Shown here piece by piece: positions 8,829 to 17,300 of a DNA stretch of 64,000 nucleotides. The notes beneath the pieces are model-generated. The model searched no databases. It saw only the letters and a list, made by a program, of their open reading frames with translations, and was not told the DNA's origin. Origin of the DNA: Acinetobacter sp. TGL-Y2 (lineage in GTDB: Bacteria > Pseudomonadota > Gammaproteobacteria > Pseudomonadales > Moraxellaceae). The position numbers and the translations under genes are program-made. Location: positions 2,976,001 through 3,040,000 of the forward strand of contig NZ_CP015110.1 of NCBI RefSeq assembly GCF_001612555.1, given 5' to 3'. The first letter of the stretch is position 1. Each line of letters begins with the position of its first letter.

Positions 8829-8978
8829 ACTTCAATTTAAATGAATATTGGAAATTTAGACTTTAAATCTTTTTGATTGATGTTTGTCAATTTAAATGAT
8901 CCAGCCGGTAAAAAGAGGTTTTGGATCAAGGATCATTTTGGTTAAGATGGAGTCAATTTAGAGGACAGGATATCACCC

Positions 8979-9311
8979 ATGGCACAAGAATTATTGGCAC
9001 AATTAAAAGCAGGCAAAGTAGAATTCGCAGATGTAATCGCATTTATTGAAGCGCGTTTTGAACACCACCCCACCGCTTTTAAAAACGGACAACACATCAA
9101 TGCTTCGACTGAAAACCAAGGCAGTGCTAAAGTCTTTTCATTTGCACAACTCAATGGCTTAGATGAAGAACAAACCCTTTCATTGTTTGCTGAGCACTAC
9201 ACTTCTGTACTCAATACGCCAGAAGCTTCAGATCATCAAAATATTCGCCAATTTATGATCAATGGCTGGGGTGGTATTCAATTTGATGGAACTGCTTTAA
9301 CAGCAAAGTAA
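8979..9311 (+). CDS. HopJ type III effector family protein
   Basis: 110-residue small acidic protein matching the HopJ family, with the conserved stretches YTSVLNTPEASDHQNIRQF and the C-terminal NGWGGIQFDGTAL. The name comes from a Pseudomonas syringae protein. Homologues occur widely in bacteria without type III secretion, including here, where no such system is visible, so a housekeeping role is more likely than secretion. Function unknown. The ATG is preceded by gaggac at an ample distance. A 9-bp inverted repeat (8894-8902 and 8930-8938) lies in the upstream region. Confidence 0.85.
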   Translation: MAQELLAQLKAGKVEFADVIAFIEARFEHHPTAFKNGQHINASTENQGSAKVFSFAQLNGLDEEQTLSLFAEHYTSVLNTPEASDHQNIRQFMINGWGGIQFDGTALTAK

Positions 9312-9396
9312 TTGATCAAATATTTATCTTTTTCTTTAGATACTTTTTCTTTAGATAATTGACAAATTTTCAAAACCTTAAACTGTAAAAATCACG

Positions 9397-9428
9397 CCTT
9401 AAAAGCATTCGATTGAATGCTTTTAAGG
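9397..9428. terminator. Hairpin between convergent genes, probable terminator
   Basis: A 14-bp perfect inverted repeat (CCTTAAAAGCATTC at 9397-9410, complement at 9415-9428) with a 4-base loop. It overlaps the stop codon of the minus-strand gene and lies about 90 bases after the HopJ-family gene. The T runs are short, so its efficiency is uncertain. Confidence 0.55.
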
Positions 9429-9830
9429 CCACTGATCATGTTGCGGTAGACCATCACAAATCATTTCCCAACTGGCTTTATCTGCGACAAATATATGCCG
9501 AGTTGGTTTTTGCGTAATCATCGAATCTAAAGTACCTAACCTTAAACGATAAAACTCAGGGGCTGAGGCCTTAATGCCAATGATTGGAGAACCACATTCC
9601 TGACAAAAACATCGTTGCGTTGTTTCAGAGGATTGATACGTTTTTAATAAATGCTCACCTTGAGTGAATTTAAAGTCTTTGATTCGCACAGGTGCATTGG
9701 TGGCAAAAGCTGTTCCATTTGCTTTACGGCACCGCTGACAGTGGCAATGCAGAATCTCTCCAATCTCACCATGAATCTCATAGCGAATAGCACCACATAA
9801 ACAACGTCCTGAGTATTTTTGCTGTGTCAT
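9423..9830 (-). CDS. GFA family (glutathione-dependent formaldehyde-activating fold) zinc protein
   Basis: 135 residues. The family cysteines are in place: GRCLCGAIRYE at the N-terminus, HCHCQRCRKANGTAF near residue 30, and CFCQECGSPI near residue 75. This is the full zinc-binding pattern of the GFA/CENP-V fold. Gfa itself speeds conjugation of formaldehyde with glutathione, but most family members have no proven activity. No formaldehyde dehydrogenase gene is nearby, so function is left open. Confidence 0.85.
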   Translation of the reverse strand: MTQQKYSGRCLCGAIRYEIHGEIGEILHCHCQRCRKANGTAFATNAPVRIKDFKFTQGEHLLKTYQSSETTQRCFCQECGSPIIGIKASAPEFYRLRLGTLDSMITQKPTRHIFVADKASWEMICDGLPQHDQWP

Positions 9831-9903
9831 TTTATTGTTCTAGCATGACCAATTTGAATAAGACTAACACAACAATATGTTCATTTTTAATACACTTTAG
9901 GAA

Positions 9904-11160
9904 TTATTTTTGCATTAAAAACTGATGTACACCTTCTGCTGCAGCACGGCCTGTTGCAAAGCATGCAGTCAGTAAATAGCCGCCTGTCGGTGCATCCCAG
10001 TCCAACATTTCGCCACAGCAAAAGACGTATGGATTTGATTTTATCCGTAAATTTTCATTTAGAGCCTCTTGCTTAATCCCACCTGCACAACTGATCGCCT
10101 CTTCTATCGGACGAAAACCTTGTAAATCTACACATAAATTTTTAATGCGCTGTGCCAAAGTATCAGCGTCATTCCAAATACTTTTTTCTACCATTTCACG
10201 GACTAGACTGGCTTTAACCTGATCTAAGCCTGCTTTACGCCAAATATTACTTAAGCTCTGTTTTTTTGCAGATTTTAATTTTTCAGTCAGCTGTTCTACA
10301 CTGATATCGGGCAATAAGTCCAAATACAGTTGCATCGGCTGTTGCTGTTTCAGCAAGCGTCTTAAAGCGCGTCCCTGTTTATAAATCAGTCCACTTTCCA
10401 ACCCATAATGGCTAATGACAATATCTCCAGATGATTTTGGCTCACCCTTCACCCAAGCCTCTACTCGTTTCAGTGGCTCACCAAACATGGGCTGCATGAA
10501 CGTAGACCAAGCGCGCTCAACCCCAGCATTACTCGCTTGAAACGGCTCGATTGAATGTGGCTGTAACCACTGTTGCCACTGACCATCACTGCCCAGCTGT
10601 GACCAAGACACTGCGCCGCATGCCAATACAATTGCATCAAAATTGAGTGACTCAATCTCATTGGAACGTAGATTTTGAATTTTGAGCGCATTATCCTCAA
10701 GACTCAGCACTTGATGACGATAATGAAATTCAACTTGATGCTCAACTAAGCGCTTTAACCAGGCACGAAGCAAAGGTGCGGCTTTCATCTCCATGGGGAA
10801 AATGCGGCCAGACGAGCCTACATAGGATTCGATGCCTAAATCTTGCATCCATGCTTTGATCCATGCTGCATCCCACTGTCGAATCCACGGTTCAAGCCAT
10901 GCACTTTGATCATAACGGGCAATAAAGGTCTCAATATCTTCAGCATGTGAAATATTCAGTCCCGTCTTACCCGCCATCAAGAATTTACGCGCAGCTGACG
11001 GCTTTTGTTCAAAGACGTGTACTTCAATATGCTGCGCACTTAAAACTTCGGCTGCCATTAGACCTGCAGGCCCTGCCCCAATGATCGCAACACGGGGCGT
11101 TGTTTTACGGGCCATTGTTTTACTCGACATGCTTTTATTCAGTACAACTTTATTTTGCAT
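9904..11160 (-). CDS. NAD(P)/FAD-dependent oxidoreductase of the BaiN/HI0933 flavoprotein family
   Basis: About 419 residues. The N-terminal dinucleotide-binding motif VAIIGAGPAGLMAAE is followed by a core with KFLMAGKTGLNISH and a C-terminal GEMLDWDAPTGGYLLTACFA block, diagnostic of the HI0933/TIGR03862-type flavoprotein family. The start is uncertain. The ATG at 11160 overlaps the end of the upstream methyltransferase gene by 11 bases; ATGs at 11130 and 11115 are closer to the Rossmann motif and equally lack a clear ribosome binding site. Physiological substrate unknown. Probably co-transcribed with the methyltransferase gene. Confidence 0.85.
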   Translation of the reverse strand: MQNKVVLNKSMSSKTMARKTTPRVAIIGAGPAGLMAAEVLSAQHIEVHVFEQKPSAARKFLMAGKTGLNISHAEDIETFIARYDQSAWLEPWIRQWDAAWIKAWMQDLGIESYVGSSGRIFPMEMKAAPLLRAWLKRLVEHQVEFHYRHQVLSLEDNALKIQNLRSNEIESLNFDAIVLACGAVSWSQLGSDGQWQQWLQPHSIEPFQASNAGVERAWSTFMQPMFGEPLKRVEAWVKGEPKSSGDIVISHYGLESGLIYKQGRALRRLLKQQQPMQLYLDLLPDISVEQLTEKLKSAKKQSLSNIWRKAGLDQVKASLVREMVEKSIWNDADTLAQRIKNLCVDLQGFRPIEEAISCAGGIKQEALNENLRIKSNPYVFCCGEMLDWDAPTGGYLLTACFATGRAAAEGVHQFLMQK

Positions 11161-11812
11161 ATTGCGGTTCTGTTTCAACTTGAGGTGCTGCGTTAATGCC
11201 TTGCAAAGGCAAAAAGTCATCAAAACGCGTGATATAACCCTCAGGTTTCCGAATCACCAATTGCTGACACAGCTCACCGCGCTCTAAATATTTCACTTCA
11301 AAATGGGTACGTGCAGAGTCAACAGCAATGACTTGCTTGTTATAAGGCAGCTTCCAAACATTCAGAAGCTGCTGTTCTGCTTCATCAATATAAGAGGGAA
11401 TATTACTGGCCAAGATGACTGTGCCATTCATTTGAAGCCTAGAGATGAGAAACTCAAAAAAAGGCATATTTAGCCAGCGCTGCGCCGGATTGTGCGGCTC
11501 AGGATTAGGATAAAGAATAAAAAACTGTTCCACTTGCTGCGGATGTAGGGCATGCACCACCCAAGGCAGTGCATCCGCATGCACCGGGATTAAATTCGTT
11601 TGACCTTCAATTTGATGCTGTTTTTGCATCGCCAAAAACTTTTCACGCGTCCGCTCAATGGCAATCAATTGAGATTTCGGATTTTGAGCACTAAATAACA
11701 GCGCATGTTTCCCTTTTCCAGCCCCAATTTCGATGCAAACAGGCGTATTGGCTATTTTTTTGAAATCACGAGGAGCGTGCATACGCTGCGCTTGAAATTG
11801 ACGAATCGGCAT
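11150..11812 (-). CDS. TrmB-like SAM-dependent methyltransferase (divergent)
   Basis: 220 residues with a Rossmann methyltransferase core: motif I EIGAGKGKH (28-36), then AIERTREKF, and LYPNPEPHNPAQRW near residue 100. It resembles tRNA (guanine-46-N7) methyltransferase TrmB, but the catalytic and tRNA-binding block, usually FPDPWPKKRHHKRR, is replaced by YPNPEPHNPAQRW, which lacks the basic residues. It is therefore likely a paralogue with a different or relaxed target, and the standard TrmB would be elsewhere in the genome. Its stop overlaps the flavoprotein gene, suggesting co-translation. Confidence 0.7.
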   Translation of the reverse strand: MPIRQFQAQRMHAPRDFKKIANTPVCIEIGAGKGKHALLFSAQNPKSQLIAIERTREKFLAMQKQHQIEGQTNLIPVHADALPWVVHALHPQQVEQFFILYPNPEPHNPAQRWLNMPFFEFLISRLQMNGTVILASNIPSYIDEAEQQLLNVWKLPYNKQVIAVDSARTHFEVKYLERGELCQQLVIRKPEGYITRFDDFLPLQGINAAPQVETEPQYAK

Positions 11813-11901
11813 AATCAGATCAAACTAAGAAAATCGGCACAAGTCTAGCAACTCTAGATTGGTTTGCCTATTTTGTTCTTTGCTTAAAATTGGATTCTAC
11901 G

Positions 11902-12081
11902 ATGTCTAAAAATTTTCCTTGTCCACGATGTGGTCTTCCAAGTACATGGACTGATAATGAATTTCGACCATTTTGTTCTGAGCGATGCAAACTGATTGAC
12001 CTAGGTGCTTGGGCAAACGATGAATATACCTTGCCGACTGAAGACTCTCCGCATGAAAATGAGATGCCCGACCAGTATTAG
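11902..12081 (+). CDS. yacG: DNA gyrase inhibitor YacG
   Basis: 59-residue zinc-binding protein. Cys residues at 7, 10, 25 and 29 form the CPxC...CSxxC zinc site, followed by [14 protein letters not shown], the conserved YacG segment. In E. coli YacG binds GyrB and inhibits gyrase. I chose the ATG at 11902 over an in-frame TTG at 11890, because the zinc domain begins directly after it. The C-terminal tail is acidic. In many relatives yacG lies next to coaE and pilD; that context is absent here. Confidence 0.9.
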   Translation: MSKNFPCPRCGLPSTWTDNEFRPFCSERCKLIDLGAWANDEYTLPTEDSPHENEMPDQY

Positions 12082-12206
12082 TCGTTCTTCGCACATAAAG
12101 TTACAAAAAATGTATCTAATACAATGAAGTCTTACAAATATGACATCATGTGATCATGAATATTGACCATAATTGTTTGATCTGCTGATCAATTGTGAGA
12201 AAGTTA

Positions 12207-12386
12207 ATGAATATTTTATTCCATGTGCTTTTTTTTAGCTTTATTGGATTAAGCCTTGTTTTCATTGTACTAGGCGTATCTAACGTTGATGCTATGCTAC
12301 TGAGTATTGCAGTGTTATTTGCAATTTGCGCAGTACTGATTGGACTAGAAAATAAACAACAATTACAAAATCCTTTTCGTAAGTAA
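12207..12386 (+). CDS. Small two-segment membrane protein, sister of the next gene
   Basis: 59 residues with two hydrophobic segments (about 4-24 and 29-47) and a short C-terminal tail ending QLQNPFRK. The ATG at 12207 is preceded by gagaaag at ideal spacing, better than a GTG at 12195. The protein resembles the next gene product in size, topology, the AVLFAICAVLIGLE-type second segment and the L-x-NPF tail. I know no family for it. Confidence 0.6.
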   Translation: MNILFHVLFFSFIGLSLVFIVLGVSNVDAMLLSIAVLFAICAVLIGLENKQQLQNPFRK

Positions 12387-12505
12387 TCATCTATTTTCGC
12401 TGGACGGTTTATCTATTTTAGTAACGTGTGCCAAGCAATTTATAAATTGTTATAAATAACCCAAAAAATAGTGATTTGTGTTTATTTATTTTACGATAGT
12501 GTGAT

Positions 12506-12727
12506 ATGTATCATATTAAAATAAAAATAATGATTATGTTCTCCTATACAGTTACAGCACTTTTCTCACTCACGACTGTTTTTTTCTTATTGAGTCTATA
12601 TTTTGTAGGATGGGGTGTTTACTCAACTGATCTTGTACTCATGATTATTGCTGCTTTATTTGCTCTGGCAGGTTTATTGTTTCAACTTGAAATGCGGGAA
12701 TACTGGTTAAACCCGTTTACAGATTAA
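12506..12727 (+). CDS. Small two-segment membrane protein, sister of the previous gene
   Basis: Up to 73 residues, with two hydrophobic segments and the C-terminal tail EYWLNPFTD, matching the L-x-NPF tail of the preceding gene product. The second segment (IIAALFALAGLLFQLE) aligns with that of the sister protein (IAVLFAICAVLIGLE). The start is uncertain: ATGs at 12506, 12530 and 12536 are all in frame. No strong ribosome binding site is visible. Function unknown; the paired arrangement suggests a tandem duplication. Confidence 0.55.
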   Translation: MYHIKIKIMIMFSYTVTALFSLTTVFFLLSLYFVGWGVYSTDLVLMIIAALFALAGLLFQLEMREYWLNPFTD

Positions 12728-12743
12728 ACATTCGAACTAAAAT

Positions 12744-13388
12744 TTAGCCTGCTCGACTAGCCACAAAAGGATTAAATTGCTTTTCGTGACCAATGGTACT
12801 GATCGGTCCATGTCCGGAGATAAATTGAGTTTCATCAGGTAAAGTAAAACATTCTCTTCGAATTGAATCAAGAAGCTGCTCGTGGTTTCCTTTTGGAAAA
12901 TCGGTACGACCAATCGAACCCTTAAACAGAACATCCCCTGTCCAAAGTAAGCCATAATTTTGATTGTAGAACATCACATGCCCTGGGGTATGTCCGGGTG
13001 CAAAGCGAACCTCAAACTGCTCACTTCCTAAACTTAACACCTCACCACCTTCTAGCCATTGATTGACAATGACAGGTTCCGGTATCGGAAAACCATAACG
13101 TGCTGATACCTCTTGAATCATATCGAGCCAGAAAGCATCTTCTTTATGTGGTCCAATAACAGGTACATTCCATTCTTTTACCAATGCACCCACAGCACCC
13201 GCATGATCTAAATGTCCATGGGTCAGCCACAATGCCTTCACTTTTAAACCCAGCTCATCAATGTGCTTTTTTAATTTTTCAGGCTCACCACCGGCATCGA
13301 TTAATATCGCTTCTTTCGTTTCATTATCCCAAACAATAGAACAATTTTGCGCAAAGGCAGTAACCGGAACAATTTTAACTTGAAGCAT
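12744..13388 (-). CDS. MBL-fold metallo-hydrolase (YcbL / glyoxalase II-like)
   Basis: 214 residues with the metallo-beta-lactamase fold. The metal-binding motif THGHLDH lies at residues 56-62, followed by the APGHTPGHVMFY and LWTGDVLFKGSIGRTDFP blocks and SGHGP near the C-terminus. Length and motifs fit the single-domain glyoxalase II-like group (E. coli YcbL), which hydrolyses S-lactoylglutathione or related thioesters. It lies 10 bases downstream of hemH on the same strand, so the two are probably co-transcribed. Confidence 0.88.
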   Translation of the reverse strand: MLQVKIVPVTAFAQNCSIVWDNETKEAILIDAGGEPEKLKKHIDELGLKVKALWLTHGHLDHAGAVGALVKEWNVPVIGPHKEDAFWLDMIQEVSARYGFPIPEPVIVNQWLEGGEVLSLGSEQFEVRFAPGHTPGHVMFYNQNYGLLWTGDVLFKGSIGRTDFPKGNHEQLLDSIRRECFTLPDETQFISGHGPISTIGHEKQFNPFVASRAG

Positions 13389-13398
13389 AATGAGTACC

Positions 13399-14418
13399 TT
13401 AGTGCTGAGCTGATTGAAGCGTAAATTTTAAAGCATCAAGTTGGACTTGAATCAATTGAGTGAGCAATTGAATATGCAGTTCATCGGTATTTAAAGCTGG
13501 AATATAAGTATAGTCTTGACCGCCAGCAGCCTTGAAGGTTTCTGCATTTTCCACAGCCAACTCTTCCAGCGTTTCCAAACAGTCCGCTGAAAATGCAGGA
13601 CTCAAAACTTGAACTGATTTAACCCCCTGTTTACCCCATTCTGTTAATAACACATCTGTATAGGGTTTAATCCACTCTTGTTTACCAAATCTGGACTGAA
13701 AGCTGATTGCCCATTCATCGTCATTTAAGCCCAAAGCTTGGGCAACCTTTTGCGCAGTAACATGACAACGATCTGCATAGGGATCACCTTTGTCTGCATA
13801 AGGCTGTGGAATGCCGTGAAAAGACATTAATAATTTTTCAGGTTTCCCATGTATCGTTTGATATTGTAAAACACTGTGTTTAAGCGCTTGAATAAACTGC
13901 GGATGCTGGTAATAATCGCGCTGAATGCTTAGACCAGGCAGATTACGTTGTTTCAGTATCCATTTTGAAACAGCATCATATAAAGGCGCAGTCGAGGTCG
14001 CTGAATACTGGGGAAACAGTGGTATGAGCACGATATGATCTTGTGGGTTCTGAGTCAGCATCTCAAGCACTGAAGTAATGCCAGGATTTCCATAGGTCAT
14101 GGCAGACACGATGTTCAGATCAAAATCCGATTGATAGGGCTGTAATTTTTTTTGGACTAGAGCGACTTGTTTAAATAAAATCTCACGCATGGGTGAGTCT
14201 GTATTCCAAACTTCAGCATAGGCCTTAGATACGTATTTCGGGCGAAATGGAAGCACAAAACAGTGGAGAATAATTTTCCACAACAGGGGTGGAATCTCGA
14301 TTACACGTTGATCAGATAAAAATTGTTTTAGAAAAGCACGAACTGCCGGAACCGTAGGTGCATCCGGTGTCCCAAGATTTGCAAGAATGACGGTCACTTT
14401 CGGTTTGGATTCGGACAT
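13399..14418 (-). CDS. hemH: Ferrochelatase
   Basis: About 339 residues, inserting ferrous iron into protoporphyrin IX at the last step of protoheme synthesis. The N-terminus [12 protein letters not shown] is the family signature; the metal-binding His is in SFHGIPQPY near residue 200, and [16 protein letters not shown] carries the conserved Glu region. The Cys ligands of iron-sulfur ferrochelatases are not present at the C-terminus. The ATG at 14418 is preferred; an in-frame GTG lies at 14427. Followed closely by the MBL-fold hydrolase gene. Confidence 0.95.
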   Translation of the reverse strand: MSESKPKVTVILANLGTPDAPTVPAVRAFLKQFLSDQRVIEIPPLLWKIILHCFVLPFRPKYVSKAYAEVWNTDSPMREILFKQVALVQKKLQPYQSDFDLNIVSAMTYGNPGITSVLEMLTQNPQDHIVLIPLFPQYSATSTAPLYDAVSKWILKQRNLPGLSIQRDYYQHPQFIQALKHSVLQYQTIHGKPEKLLMSFHGIPQPYADKGDPYADRCHVTAQKVAQALGLNDDEWAISFQSRFGKQEWIKPYTDVLLTEWGKQGVKSVQVLSPAFSADCLETLEELAVENAETFKAAGGQDYTYIPALNTDELHIQLLTQLIQVQLDALKFTLQSAQH

Positions 14419-14500
14419 TTTTACCACATCATTATTCGATATTTAAACTTGAATTACTTTAGCAGAATCTGAGTAAAACGCTGTTTTAAATTATGCCTAT

Positions 14501-15517
14501 TTAAATAATTTTAGAATGACGATCTAACAGTGTAGTACTACGAATGGCGGCTGCAGACTTATCGGTCAATTTCCACAGTAAACGCTGACGGTCATCTCGT
14601 CCTACAGGGACGATCCAATCATTCTGACGCATTTGCTGTTTAATGGTATGTAATGAACGTACATTAATTTGTGATCGAGAAACTGCATGCGCACGAGGCA
14701 TTTGCTTTTGCGCATCGACTAAAGCTGTCTCATTTAAATAATGATTGAGTACTTTCGAGAAATATTCTTCTGGTAATGCTTGCTCGAATGCAGCAGATAG
14801 AATTTTAAGAATCTCAGCCCAAGTCATTTCACGAATAGGCATCAACTCTTGAAAGTTACCATCTTGATAAGCATGCATTCGGTAATCAAAACTGAAGGTA
14901 TCATTTAGTGTGACGCGTGGCAGTGACAAGAATGGATCAGCTTCAAGCTTGCCCTGTCCCAGCTGGGCTTGGGTTAACTTTGATTTTAGACGATCAATTT
15001 CATCTTGCAAACTTTGAATGCTTTGCGGACGTACCCAGCCTACGACAGGATAGCGCTCTAACATTTGTGGCATATATGAGCGTATAGCCAGTTCTAATTC
15101 ACGAAGCGTTTTAAAGCTCACCACTTGTTCAACTTCTTTTTGAAGCTTCTGTCTAAACTCGTAAAAACGATTTCTTAATTCTGGTTTAGCTTCTTGAAGT
15201 GATGGGTCACGAGACTCAGGGTTGTCATGCATCAGCACAATAATCGGTTTTTGCTTGGTCACCGCGTAGATATATTCGAGGTGCATATAACTGACACCAG
15301 GAACAGATTGTTCACCGTATTGGCTACCTAAAAGCAAAAGAACATAATCACAATCATCGATTTGGCGTCGTGCAAAAGCGGTACTTAAAGGCGTCCTTTG
15401 CTCTAAGCCCCAAGAAAAATAGCCCATACCGATTAAAGTTTGAGATACAACCATACGTTCGGGCTGCATCTCCTTACCAGAAGTTGTGATGAAAACTTGG
15501 TAACGCTTGTCAAGCAT
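14501..15517 (-). CDS. DUF4062 domain-containing protein
   Basis: 338 residues. The N-terminal domain (YQVFITTSGKEMQPERMVV, then DDCDYVLLLLGSQYGE and YMHLEYIYAVTKQKPIIVLM) matches DUF4062, a TIR- or nucleoside-transferase-like Rossmannoid fold found in signalling and defence proteins. A short helical linker (about 165-190) follows. The C-terminal part (about 260-338) contains a segment (RSQINVRSLHTIKQQMRQND) that could be a winged helix. No enzymatic residues can be assigned with confidence. It lies between hemH and murI, with gaps of about 80 and 40 bases, so it could be in an operon with either. Confidence 0.7.
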   Translation of the reverse strand: MLDKRYQVFITTSGKEMQPERMVVSQTLIGMGYFSWGLEQRTPLSTAFARRQIDDCDYVLLLLGSQYGEQSVPGVSYMHLEYIYAVTKQKPIIVLMHDNPESRDPSLQEAKPELRNRFYEFRQKLQKEVEQVVSFKTLRELELAIRSYMPQMLERYPVVGWVRPQSIQSLQDEIDRLKSKLTQAQLGQGKLEADPFLSLPRVTLNDTFSFDYRMHAYQDGNFQELMPIREMTWAEILKILSAAFEQALPEEYFSKVLNHYLNETALVDAQKQMPRAHAVSRSQINVRSLHTIKQQMRQNDWIVPVGRDDRQRLLWKLTDKSAAAIRSTTLLDRHSKII

Positions 15518-15558
15518 GGCTAAACCCGTTCCTTTTTATAACTTTATTGCTAAACGAA

Positions 15559-16437
15559 TTAGCGTAGATTATCAACTATACTTCCAACTGACCATGAGAT
15601 TTCATCATCAATTAAGCGATTGATAATTAGTTTTAATTCCTCTGCATTTTGCCCACTGACCACACATTCAAGTTGACAGGGATGCGAAGATTTTATATTC
15701 GACAATAATTGGTGTTTGATTAAAATTCGGGAGGTTTGTCGTGCAACTGCCAAGCCTGAATCCACCAAGGTCAGTTGATTTGGGTAAAGCTGTTCAATGC
15801 TTTGCCTTAAAAATGGGTAATGCGTACATCCCAGCACCAAATAATCTGCAGACTGCGCAAGTATTGGATCGAGTATCATTTTTAAGGTGGCTTTGCACTC
15901 AGGACTATTTTGTAGCCCCGCCTCTACAAAAGGCACCAGCTCAAGGCAGGTCACGGCCAGTACGTTGACCCCTACTGGCTCAGCGAAGTGTCGAATCACA
16001 TCTTTAATGAGTTGCCCACGAAAGGTCGCTGGTGTTGCAAGTACAGCCACCACTTTGGACTGGGTCTGCAAAACGGCTGGTTTTAATGCAGGAACCAAAC
16101 CGACGATGGGAAAATGCGCCCCATAATGCTCACGCAAATAGTCCAAACTAAATGCTGAGGCCGTGTTACATGCCACGACGGCTGCTTTACAACCTTTGCG
16201 GTACAACCACTCCACCGCCTGTGCAGTGAGTTCACGAATTTCATGATCTTGACGTGATCCATAAGGCACATGCGCAGTGTCGGCATAATAAACGATACGC
16301 TCATTCGGTAAATGACGCGCAATTTCCAAGGCAACAGATAAGCCACCTATGCCAGAATCAAAAATACCAATCGGCGCATCTTGCCCTGCATGAGGCATCG
16401 GATTTGATAAAGGCAAAAGCGGTAAAATGGCAGACAT
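15559..16437 (-). CDS. murI: Glutamate racemase
   Basis: 292 residues; makes D-glutamate for peptidoglycan. Signatures: IGIFDSGIGGLSV near the N-terminus, VVACNTASA with the first catalytic Cys, and LGCTHYPFL with the second. I chose the ATG at 16437; a TTG at 16488 would add 17 unlikely residues but would overlap the upstream stop codon in a TTGA arrangement, so it cannot be fully excluded. Translational coupling with the DUF1285 gene is plausible. Confidence 0.93.
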   Translation of the reverse strand: MSAILPLLPLSNPMPHAGQDAPIGIFDSGIGGLSVALEIARHLPNERIVYYADTAHVPYGSRQDHEIRELTAQAVEWLYRKGCKAAVVACNTASAFSLDYLREHYGAHFPIVGLVPALKPAVLQTQSKVVAVLATPATFRGQLIKDVIRHFAEPVGVNVLAVTCLELVPFVEAGLQNSPECKATLKMILDPILAQSADYLVLGCTHYPFLRQSIEQLYPNQLTLVDSGLAVARQTSRILIKHQLLSNIKSSHPCQLECVVSGQNAEELKLIINRLIDDEISWSVGSIVDNLR

Positions 16438-16484
16438 CTCAGCTGGGTCTTCGTGCGTTGAATTCGATAAACAAAGCTTAAACC

Positions 16485-17096
16485 TCAAGTCCCCAATTGC
16501 AAGTCAAAATTTCCACTTTTTAATACTAAAACCGATTCACCTTGTTGATTTTCAGACAGCTCACCCATCTCAACCAAATGGAAAAATGTCGCACGTTGAA
16601 TGAGTGCGTTGATCCCGAATCTGACATGAATATAAGGCCTTAACTCGCCTTGGTATTCACGCATGAAAATAGGATGTTTTTGATCGACAATCACAATATC
16701 CTCATTGGTGGTCGTCATTTGAATATAGGAAACACCCTTCAATTCAATTTGATCGACTTGGTTCACCAATAAAGGTTCATCTTCCACTTCTATTTCAATC
16801 TGTTCGACAGGGGTTTTTAGATAGAATTTACCTTGTTCTTTCCATAGTACCGATGAAAATAGATCAATCATACGTTGTCGTTTAATCAATTGACCTTCGT
16901 GCCACCATTCTCCATTGGCTTTAATGCACAAATCCATTGTGCCACAATGCTTTGGATGCCACTGCTCCAAAGGTGGAATTGACCTTTTGTGACCGGGCTG
17001 TGCATCTTTTAGATATTGTGCGATATTGTGTAATTTTTTATCATCAGGTACAACAGTAGCTGCTGCTTCTTTTTTAGAATCATTTTGTTTTACCAT
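16485..17096 (-). CDS. DUF1285 domain-containing protein
   Basis: 203 residues matching DUF1285. The typical features are the IPPLEQWHPKHCGTMDLCIK entry, then GEWWHEGQLIKRQRMIDLFSSVL and FYLKTPVEQIEIEVEDEPLL. Family structures show two small beta domains, but no biochemical function is known. The first ~30 residues are charged and low in complexity. It lies immediately upstream of murI on the same strand and is divergent from the ETF-QO gene. Confidence 0.85.
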   Translation of the reverse strand: MVKQNDSKKEAAATVVPDDKKLHNIAQYLKDAQPGHKRSIPPLEQWHPKHCGTMDLCIKANGEWWHEGQLIKRQRMIDLFSSVLWKEQGKFYLKTPVEQIEIEVEDEPLLVNQVDQIELKGVSYIQMTTTNEDIVIVDQKHPIFMREYQGELRPYIHVRFGINALIQRATFFHLVEMGELSENQQGESVLVLKSGNFDLQLGT

Positions 17097-17137
17097 GGTT
17101 TATGCCCTGCTGACGAAAAATATAACGACTCAGCCAA

Positions 17138-17166
17138 TTGGCTTGATCACGGATTAAAACTATACT
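17138..17166 (+). promoter_or_regulatory. Candidate sigma-70 promoter for the ETF-QO gene
   Basis: TTGGCT (17138-17143) and TATACT (17161-17166) are separated by exactly 17 bases, in the divergent gap about 135 bases upstream of the ETF-QO start. Assigned by eye only. Confidence 0.35.
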
Positions 17167-17300
17167 AGCGCAAAATATATTAAAGATTCGATCATTAATT
17201 CGTATCTAAGAATTAAGAGCACTCATGGCAGCACCGAGTTTTGTTATGCTGATTAACAAAGGGATACGGTTGCCACCTTTAACAGTATGAGGAGTCCTTT

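Noticed and set aside
8829..8978. Fluoride riboswitch upstream of crcB
   Set aside because: I could not find the conserved riboswitch core in the gap on the crcB strand.
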